This document shows positions 1 to 5,320 of a stretch of DNA of 10,725 nt, piece after piece. The number at the start of each line of letters is the position of its first letter. Position 1 is the stretch's first letter. The notes beneath the pieces are model-generated. The model ran no database searches. It was not told where the DNA came from and saw nothing but the letters and a program-made list of their open reading frames with translations. The translations under genes and the position numbers were made by a program. The DNA is from SIG459 sp045638085 (GTDB lineage Bacteria; Bacillota; Clostridia; Oscillospirales; Oscillospiraceae), in NCBI GenBank assembly GCA_045638085.1, contig JAZUAQ010000147.1, positions 1 to 10,725 on the forward strand, written 5' to 3'.

Positions 1-440
1 GTCTCTTCAACCTGCTTTACCATCTGATGAGCAACAGCCTTGGTAACAACGTAAACGCTCTTGCAGTCAGCGTCCATGATGTACTGCCAATCCTCAACGG
101 ACTGCTCGAGAACGTTCATGGGCTTGTTGTAGCCGTGGCAAACAGCGAGAATGTCAATGCGGCCATACTTCTCAACGCAGGCAGCAACAACAGCGTCGAA
201 CTGCTCAACATTGGAGGGGTCAGCGGTAGCGAATGCGCAATCGATGCCCTCAGCAGCGAACTCATCCTGCAGTGCCTGAAGCTTGTTTGCATTGCGGCCG
301 GTCATGAAGACCTTTGCGCCTGCATAGCCGTAAGCCTTTGCGAGAACGCAGCCCAGAGCGCCGGTAGCGCCGGTAACGAGAGCAACCTTGCCCTCAACGG
401 AAAACATATTGTTTACAAAACTTTTTTCAACAGCAACCAT
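1..440 (-). CDS. Short-chain dehydrogenase/reductase (SDR), N-terminal part
   Basis: The first 146 residues of an NAD(P)-dependent oxidoreductase are visible; the gene runs off the window start, so the catalytic Ser and YxxxK are not seen. The Rossmann nucleotide-binding turn is TGATGALG at residues 23-30, a variant of TGxxxGxG with Ala at the second Gly. A GRN at 48-50 after beta-strand 2 would suit NADP, but this is a guess. VCHG at 100-103 sits where SDRs usually have NNAG, and the Asn of the usual N-L-x-x motif is Asp125. The start ATG has GGAGG nine bases upstream. It lies 29 bases after the cupin gene and is probably co-transcribed with it. Codon use is strongly biased (nine of ten Lys codons AAG, no ATA for Ile), as in highly expressed genes. 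Family is sure; substrate (an alcohol/ketone pair) is unknown. Confidence 0.9.
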   Translation of the reverse strand, partial: MVAVEKSFVNNMFSVEGKVALVTGATGALGCVLAKAYGYAGAKVFMTGRNANKLQALQDEFAAEGIDCAFATADPSNVEQFDAVVAACVEKYGRIDILAVCHGYNKPMNVLEQSVEDWQYIMDADCKSVYVVTKAVAHQMVKQVEE

Positions 441-469
441 TTTGGTTTTCCTCCGTAAATAATTATTTG

Positions 470-826
470 TTATGCCTGGGGATAGTTAATAATAACAAGC
501 ATCTTTGCAGGCTTGTCGCTTGCGTTTACCAGTCCGCGACCCTCATTGGGGGGGAAGGAAATGGACTGCATGGGGCCGACAACATACTTATTGCCTTCCT
601 TGTCGGTGACGGTCATTTCGCCTTCGAGGACGAAGTAAACCTTCTCCAGGGGGTTATCGTCATATGCCCAGTCTGCGCCGCCGCCGGGTTCAAACTCAGA
701 AATGCCGATCCAGAACTTGTCTGCATTGGTCTCGTCTTTGCCGTGATAACGCTTGCAGGTCACGCCGAAGTGGCCGGCAGGAAAATAGGGTTCCAGTTCT
801 TCATAAGTACGCTTAATCATATCCAT
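470..826 (-). CDS. Small single-domain cupin protein lacking metal-ligand histidines
   Basis: A 118-residue protein with a cupin beta-barrel pattern. The strand-turn KVYFVLEGEMTV and the later GPMQSISFPPNEGRGLVN match cupin motifs 1 and 2. The His-x-His and Glu ligands of motif 1 and the His of motif 2 are all replaced (the latter by Arg, by my alignment), so it probably does not bind a catalytic metal in the usual way. It may bind a small ligand or act as an accessory or isomerase-type protein; the function is unknown. The upstream in-frame ATG at 877 is at the predicted transcription start and has no leader, so it is rejected. AAGGA lies three bases before the ATG at 826 and nine before the ATG at 820, so 820 (MIKRTYEE) is an equally good start. 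The gene is first in the leftward unit with the SDR, under the promoter at 881-910. Codon use is as biased as in the SDR. Confidence 0.85.
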   Translation of the reverse strand: MDMIKRTYEELEPYFPAGHFGVTCKRYHGKDETNADKFWIGISEFEPGGGADWAYDDNPLEKVYFVLEGEMTVTDKEGNKYVVGPMQSISFPPNEGRGLVNASDKPAKMLVIINYPQA

Positions 827-880
827 ATTTCCTTTCTTTCGCAAAAATTTGCATTTTGTTACAGCATAACGCTTCATAAT

Positions 881-910
881 ATTTTACACCTAAATTCGCA
901 TCCTTGTCAA
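881..910 (-). promoter_or_regulatory. Predicted sigma-70-type promoter of the cupin-SDR unit
   Basis: On the minus strand a consensus -35 TTGACA (905-910) is followed after 18 bases by TAAAAT (881-886). Transcription would begin near 874, giving a leader of about 50 bases before the cupin start. The match is strong, in line with the biased codon use of both genes. The position is inferred from sequence alone. Confidence 0.7.
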
Positions 911-997
911 TTTGCCAAGAACAACAAAAAAGGCTTGTAAAATTGTCTATGAGGCACTAAAGAAAGCAGAACTATGCCATCTTCTGTCACATCAAAA

Positions 998-1010
998 TTA
1001 TATATCATAA
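998..1010. promoter_or_regulatory. Candidate LysR-type operator (T-N11-A)
   Basis: TTATATATCATAA is a 13-base interrupted inverted repeat (TTAT/ATAA arms) that fits the T-N11-A core of LysR-family sites. It ends four bases before the -35 of the lysR-type gene and lies between the two divergent promoters, where an autoregulating LysR protein would bind. The region is AT-rich, so a chance match is quite possible. Confidence 0.3.
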
Positions 1011-1014
1011 TCCC

Positions 1015-1043
1015 TTGATTAGCTACTGAAAATGTTGTAATAT
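1015..1043 (+). promoter_or_regulatory. Predicted promoter of the lysR-type gene and M42 peptidase gene
   Basis: TTGATT (1015-1020), a 17-base spacer and TAATAT (1038-1043) form a plausible sigma-70-type promoter. A perfect TATAAT at 1041-1046 overlaps the -10 but would leave a 20-base spacer. Transcription would start near 1050, about 40 bases before the ATG at 1091. Confidence 0.55.
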
Positions 1044-1075
1044 AATTATAACCTTTTGGTTAAGTCTCTTGGAAC

Positions 1076-1080
1076 GGAGG
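1076..1080 (+). promoter_or_regulatory. Ribosome binding site that decides the lysR-type start
   Basis: GGAGG lies only one base before the ATG at 1082 but ten bases before the ATG at 1091. This favours 1091 and a protein starting MTNGQINCFL, which matches the usual N-terminus of LysR proteins. Confidence 0.7.
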
Positions 1081-1090
1081 AATGATAAAA

Positions 1091-1975
1091 ATGACGAACG
1101 GGCAGATAAACTGCTTTTTAACAGTTGTTGACGAGGGCAGCTTTGCCAAGGCCGCTGCAGCTCTCTTTATTTCCCAGCCCGCAATAAGCAAAAGCATATC
1201 CAAAATGGAGGAAGAACTGGGCTTTGACCTTTTAGAGCGCAAGATAGGCGCTTTGCAGCCCACCGCCGCCGGACGTGCTCTTTACCATTTCTTCAAAACA
1301 AGCCTTGATAACTATAACGAGCTTATTGCCGAAATACATGCTTCCCTTTCCAAGCTCAGCGGTACCGTACGGCTTGGCTGCCCCGAAACCTGGAATCCAT
1401 CCAAGTTTTACGACAAAATAACGGCGCACTTCAAAAGGCTTTTCCCCTCTGTCAATCTGAGTCTGGAGTGCGGTTCCATCCCCCACCTTATGTCCAAACT
1501 TCAGGCAGGCAAGCTTGATATAATCATAAGCCACGAATTCCATCCCCCCGTCCAGTACGGCTTCACTGTCCGCCGCCTTACTGACACCGGATGCGGAATG
1601 CTTTACTCCAACGTATACTATAAGGATGTTGAAAGCCTTTCCGATCTGAAGGATGCTGATTTCCTCCACTTTGACAGCGATGTCGAAAAGAAATTCAGCA
1701 CTCTTGTCAAGCGCGTATGCCAGGACTACGGCTTCTACCCCAACTTCAAAAACTGCAGTCAGTTTGCCTCCGCACTCTTCAAAATGTCCTGCGGTCAGGG
1801 TGTAATGTTCTTTACGGACTGGGATAACGCTATCAATAACCGTTCCTATACCTATCTGCCTCTCAACCACCGCTGCACGGTAAATATCATATATCCCGCC
1901 GTTGCCCAAAATGCCAAAACCCATATTTTCGCCGAAGAACTCATAAAGCTTTTCAACGAAAGCGGCGAGACCTAA
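1091..1975 (+). CDS. LysR-family transcriptional regulator
   Basis: A 294-residue protein of normal LysR length. Residues 1-60 hold the winged helix-turn-helix: EGSFAKAAAALFISQPAISK followed by SISKMEEELGFDLLER is the typical recognition region. Residues from about 85 to the end form the substrate-binding-like effector domain (GTVRLGCPETW onwards), which in this family senses a small pathway metabolite. The gene is divergent from the cupin-SDR unit and shares a 264-base regulatory region with it, the classic arrangement for a LysR protein that controls its divergent neighbour and itself. The M42 peptidase gene follows 15 bases later in the same transcript. Ile ATA and Lys AAA codons are common, unlike in the cupin and SDR genes. 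Control of the long minus-strand operon is possible but its promoter lies outside the window. The effector is unknown. Confidence 0.93.
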   Translation: MTNGQINCFLTVVDEGSFAKAAAALFISQPAISKSISKMEEELGFDLLERKIGALQPTAAGRALYHFFKTSLDNYNELIAEIHASLSKLSGTVRLGCPETWNPSKFYDKITAHFKRLFPSVNLSLECGSIPHLMSKLQAGKLDIIISHEFHPPVQYGFTVRRLTDTGCGMLYSNVYYKDVESLSDLKDADFLHFDSDVEKKFSTLVKRVCQDYGFYPNFKNCSQFASALFKMSCGQGVMFFTDWDNAINNRSYTYLPLNHRCTVNIIYPAVAQNAKTHIFAEELIKLFNESGET

Positions 1976-1990
1976 AAAGGAGACCCGATT

Positions 1991-3067
1991 ATGAAAGAGC
2001 GCTCACTTAATATACTGAAAGAACTCACAAATGCCCCCGGCGCATCCGGCTTTGAAGATGCCGTTGTTGCGGTCGCCCGCAAATATGTTGAGGGCATAGG
2101 CAAGGTTGAAGAGGATTTCCTCCGCAATCTTTATATCTACCGTAAGGAAAACACCGGCTCAAAGCCCATCGTTATGCTGGATGCACATTCCGATGAGGTG
2201 GGTCTCATAATCCAGCACATCAAGCCCAACGGTACGCTCCGTTTCCTACCTCTCGGCGGCTGGAACAAAAACGCCCTCCCCTCCAGTAAGGTTCTGGTGC
2301 GAAACGCTCTCGGCGAATACATCCCCGGCATTATCGCCGCAAAGCCCGTTCATTTTATGAGCGCTGCAGAGAAACAAAATCCCGGTCTTGAAATGGACGA
2401 TATGGTCATCGATATCGGCGCCTGCTCTGCCAAGGAGGCTAAGGAGGATTTTCACATCCGCATAGGCGAGCCCGTTGTGCCCGCAACGGAGTTTGAATAT
2501 GACGAAAAGCATAATCTCCTCTTTGGCAAAGGCTTTGACTGCCGTATAGGCTGCGCCGCCATGATCGAAGCACTGCTTCGTCTGGAAGGACGTGAGCTCC
2601 CCTGCGATGTGGTTGCCGTCCTCTCCACACAGGAGGAAATGGGCCCTCGCAACAGCAAAGTTACCGTCCACCACATAAATCCCGATGCCGCCATCGTTAT
2701 GGAAGGCTGCCCCGCCGACGATACATTCACCGAGGACTATGCTATCCAGACCGCTCTGGGAAAAGGCCCTATGTTCCGCCATATGGATGTTTCCGCAATA
2801 TGCTCTCCCCGCTTCCAGCGCTTCACTCTTGATCTGGCAGAGAAAAAGGGCATACCCGTTCAGGAGGCAGTGAGAAAGGGCGGCGGCAACAACGCAGCAT
2901 CAATCCAGACCACCCTCACGGGTGCCCCCTCAGTAGTTGCCGGCATCCCCGTCCGCTATGCTCACACCACCAACTGCATCAGTTCCGGCGCAGACTTTGA
3001 AACCACTGTTGAAATGGTAATCGCACTTCTGGAAAATCTCACAGAGGATGTCATCAAAGGCTTTTGA
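1991..3067 (+). CDS. M42-family metallo-aminopeptidase (TET/glutamyl aminopeptidase-like)
   Basis: A 358-residue protein, the usual length for M42 peptidases, which are cytoplasmic dinuclear-metal aminopeptidases that often form tetrahedral dodecamers. Likely metal ligands and catalytic residues are present: His66 in DAHSDEVG, Asp183 in GFDCRIG, Glu215/Glu216 in STQEEMG (general base and ligand), Glu238 in VMEG, and His325 in RYAHTT. So the enzyme looks intact. Start ATG has AAGGAG eight bases upstream. It is the second gene after the LysR-type gene and ends ten bases before a strong terminator. Sharing a transcript with a regulator is a mild hint that it has a role in the local pathway, for example removing an amino acid or peptide conjugate, but general peptide turnover is as likely. 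Some M42 members have been annotated as endoglucanases; nothing here supports that. Confidence 0.92.
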   Translation: MKERSLNILKELTNAPGASGFEDAVVAVARKYVEGIGKVEEDFLRNLYIYRKENTGSKPIVMLDAHSDEVGLIIQHIKPNGTLRFLPLGGWNKNALPSSKVLVRNALGEYIPGIIAAKPVHFMSAAEKQNPGLEMDDMVIDIGACSAKEAKEDFHIRIGEPVVPATEFEYDEKHNLLFGKGFDCRIGCAAMIEALLRLEGRELPCDVVAVLSTQEEMGPRNSKVTVHHINPDAAIVMEGCPADDTFTEDYAIQTALGKGPMFRHMDVSAICSPRFQRFTLDLAEKKGIPVQEAVRKGGGNNAASIQTTLTGAPSVVAGIPVRYAHTTNCISSGADFETTVEMVIALLENLTEDVIKGF

Positions 3068-3076
3068 AATTATAAC

Positions 3077-3121
3077 AACAAAAATAGGACCTGATTTATG
3101 AAATCAGGTCCTATTTTTGTT
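3077..3121. terminator. Bidirectional intrinsic terminator
   Basis: A 21-bp perfect inverted repeat (arms 3077-3097 and 3101-3121) with a 3-base loop ATG. The GC-rich centre of each arm is AGGACCTGA or its complement. The outer part is a run of A on one side and T on the other, so each strand has a stem followed by a U-tract. It lies between the stop of the rightward M42 gene and the stop of the leftward flavoprotein gene, and its last base is the first of that stop codon, so it ends both transcripts. Confidence 0.92.
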
Positions 3122-4047
3122 TATTCTTTTATAAGCTCAGGAAGCTCAACAACATATTCGTTGACGCTGTATTTGCCGAAGCCTTCTTTGATGGTTTCTC
3201 TTCCCTTGGCAGCTCTGCCATGACCCCAGCGGATACCGTTTTCGTGAAGTTCCTGACCCGCAGGTGACCAGCGGCTCTTTGCTCTTTCCTCGGGAGTGAA
3301 CTCAGCCACCACCTCGCCGTCAACCACCTTCAGTTCTGCCTTTGTCAGGCACTGAGGGCAGTACCAGCCGTCGGCGCGCTTTTCAAGGAAAGTGCCGTGG
3401 CAATCGGGGCAAATTCCGGGAGTTCCCTTATATTCGAATTTCTCGCCATTTGCCTTTTTGATAAGGGCATCAGCAATATTTTCGCCAAACTGATGCATGC
3501 GCTCAAGCACGCCCTCGGTGAGGAAAACGTTGCCCTTGGCATTTATGAAGTCCCAATGGACGAAGTCTGCCATCAGGTCATAAGTGCCGCAGATTTCCAT
3601 GGCGATCATTTTGCAGAAATTGGGGGTGAAGTTTGTCCAGTCCGTGCCGCCGATGGAGAATGCAGCCGCAATTTTGGGCTCTCTTCTTATAACATCGCGG
3701 TAGTCACCGCTGGCGTGAACCTTGTTCAGCAGCTTTATGAGCTGACCCGTGGGGAGAAGATTATATGCGGGGCTGGAGACAACAATAGCGTCCGCCTCGC
3801 GCATGAGCTGCTCGATGAAATAGAAATGGTCGCTTCCGTTTTTATGTATGCAGCGAAACTCCCAGTCGCCTTTAAGATGGCTGACCATGCAGGTTTCACA
3901 GCCGATGCAGGTGTTTATTTTGGTCTCCTGAACTCTGACGATTTTGCACTCCGCTCCACATTTTTCCTCAATGGCGCGGAAGGCTTCCTTCATCATAATT
4001 TCGGTATTTCCGTTGCGTCTTCCGGCGCAAAGACCCAAAACCTTCAT
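3121..4047 (-). CDS. Flavodoxin-fold NAD(P)H-dependent/iron-sulfur flavoprotein with C-terminal zinc ribbon
   Basis: A 308-residue protein. Residues 1-110 form a flavodoxin-like FMN domain (MKVLGLCAGRRNGNTE phosphate-binding loop; SSPAYN at 91-96). Cys47, Cys50, Cys53 and Cys66 (CX2CX2CX12C) resemble the [4Fe-4S] motif of iron-sulfur flavoproteins, with a longer last spacing than the compact form. Cys213-x2-Cys216 and Cys230-x2-Cys233 make a zinc ribbon or rubredoxin-like knuckle, followed by a 75-residue tail I do not recognise. It probably moves electrons to or from FMN in the cytoplasm. The start is taken at the ATG at 4047 because the family motif begins there; a GTG at 4059 would add four residues. 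It is the last gene of the long operon, 18 bases after the URO-D-like gene, and ends at the terminator. Partner and substrate are unknown. Confidence 0.85.
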   Translation of the reverse strand: MKVLGLCAGRRNGNTEIMMKEAFRAIEEKCGAECKIVRVQETKINTCIGCETCMVSHLKGDWEFRCIHKNGSDHFYFIEQLMREADAIVVSSPAYNLLPTGQLIKLLNKVHASGDYRDVIRREPKIAAAFSIGGTDWTNFTPNFCKMIAMEICGTYDLMADFVHWDFINAKGNVFLTEGVLERMHQFGENIADALIKKANGEKFEYKGTPGICPDCHGTFLEKRADGWYCPQCLTKAELKVVDGEVVAEFTPEERAKSRWSPAGQELHENGIRWGHGRAAKGRETIKEGFGKYSVNEYVVELPELIKE

Positions 4048-4065
4048 GCCTTTTACCACTCTTTC

Positions 4066-5301
4066 TTATTTCATGTACTTACCGTAGCTGAATACGGTAT
4101 CCTTCCATGCTTCCATATTTTCCATCTTGACCTGGTCGAGAGCGAGGCTGTTGCTCATAACATATCCGCCACCGGGAGCAAGAAGATCTATCATGCGCTT
4201 GGTGTGATCGATAACTCTCTGCTTATCGCCATACATAAGATACTCGGTGGGCATACCGCCGGCAATACATGCGGTGCCACCAAGAATTTCCCTGGCTTTC
4301 ACAAGATCCACATCCTCGAAGAAGTAGATAACCTTGCCCTTGGGCACATCAGCCAGCACCTCAAGACGGGTATTATACTGTCCTTCACACATAACTATGG
4401 GAGTCATATCCTCGGCTATAAGCATGTTCAGCAGTTTCTTGAGGCCAGGCCAATAGAAGCGCTTATAGTTTTCAAGGCTCATAAAGCTATCCATACCGCA
4501 ATGGAGAGGCACAAACACATATTTTGCCTTCTGCATTTTTGCATTGGCAATGCTTGAGGGGAAGTGTCTTTCACAGATTTCAAGGGCTTTTTCAAGGCGC
4601 TCGGGCTCTTCTATGCAGTCCATACAAGCTTCCATTATTCCGCGTATATGGTCGGCATACTCATCGAAGGGACACATGCAAACGCTTCCTCCGAAGGGAA
4701 TGAAGCCCCGGTCCACGCAGTGCACCGCACGCTGACCGACCTTGCCCAGATTCTCCATTATGTGCCTTCCCGTATCAATCATGGCCTGCAGAGTCTCCTG
4801 CATGGGAGGAGTTCCGAGGGCAGACAGAGCATAAATAACGCTGTTGCACATGGCATTGGGATTGAGCATGGCAAGAGGCTCCAAAGCCGCATATTTGCGG
4901 GGAAGTACCTTGCTGAACAAAAACCAGCTTGGGTCGCGCAGGAATTCGTCGAACTCCTCGTCCTTTAGAAACTGCTTGTCAATATACTGATAGGGCACTT
5001 CGTCCCCGAGATTATACAGTTTGCTCGGGAAACGCGCACAGGTGGATTTCATGCGTTCCATTGCCGGCGCAGGAAATACCGAAGGCAGATTAACAAGATC
5101 CGGCTCGAAGCGATCCAGCACCGCATCCACAGCGCCGGCAAGCGTAGAAGGATCTCTCATACTCTCTCCGAAGGATACGCCATAGTTCAGCTGAAAAAAA
5201 TTATTGAATGTGGGAATAAAAGGGACTCTGTCCGGTTCCTGGAGGGCGACAGCAGTTTGCACACGCATACCACGCTCAGCAATAGGGGGCATAAAGTCCA
5301 T
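4066..5301 (-). CDS. URO-D-superfamily protein (methyltransferase/decarboxylase-like), function unknown
   Basis: A 411-residue protein that matches the uroporphyrinogen decarboxylase superfamily, which includes haem-pathway HemE and cobamide-dependent methyltransferases such as MtaA/MtbA. Typical features are the N-terminal ALQEPDRVPFIP, the C-terminal barrel strand with the lid segment PIVMCEGQYNTRLEVLADVPKG (301-322, split here: PIVMCEGQYN then TRLEVLADVPKG), then ACIAGGMP at 344-351 and a MENMEAW near the end. In the methyltransferase branch a His-x-Cys pair at the first site binds zinc; here the position reads V-M-C-E, so Cys305 and Glu306 are kept and His appears to be lost. HemE is excluded because it lacks the haem-pathway context and the usual shorter length. 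No corrinoid protein is encoded nearby. Start ATG has AAGGAG seven bases upstream; the gene follows the ene-reductase after 19 bases. Role in the pathway is not assigned. Confidence 0.82.
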   Translation of the reverse strand: MDFMPPIAERGMRVQTAVALQEPDRVPFIPTFNNFFQLNYGVSFGESMRDPSTLAGAVDAVLDRFEPDLVNLPSVFPAPAMERMKSTCARFPSKLYNLGDEVPYQYIDKQFLKDEEFDEFLRDPSWFLFSKVLPRKYAALEPLAMLNPNAMCNSVIYALSALGTPPMQETLQAMIDTGRHIMENLGKVGQRAVHCVDRGFIPFGGSVCMCPFDEYADHIRGIMEACMDCIEEPERLEKALEICERHFPSSIANAKMQKAKYVFVPLHCGMDSFMSLENYKRFYWPGLKKLLNMLIAEDMTPIVMCEGQYNTRLEVLADVPKGKVIYFFEDVDLVKAREILGGTACIAGGMPTEYLMYGDKQRVIDHTKRMIDLLAPGGGYVMSNSLALDQVKMENMEAWKDTVFSYGKYMK

Positions 5302-5320
5302 ATTGATTCTCCTTTTCCTT

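Noticed and set aside
27..458. Plus-strand open frame over the SDR gene
   Set aside because: The minus strand encodes a clear SDR with a GGAGG site and the Rossmann motif; the plus-strand product resembles nothing.
827..877. N-terminal extension of the cupin from the ATG at 877
   Set aside because: That ATG falls at the predicted transcription start with no ribosome site, and the added residues (Lys/Arg-rich) do not match the cupin family.
3397..4557. A 386-codon open frame on the plus strand
   Set aside because: It is antisense to the flavoprotein and URO-D-like genes, which both have strong family motifs and ribosome sites; the plus-strand product has no family signature.
4066..5301. HemE (haem biosynthesis uroporphyrinogen decarboxylase)
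   Set aside because: The protein is longer than HemE, lacks haem-pathway neighbours and follows the divergent URO-D subgroup with the C-E-G motif.
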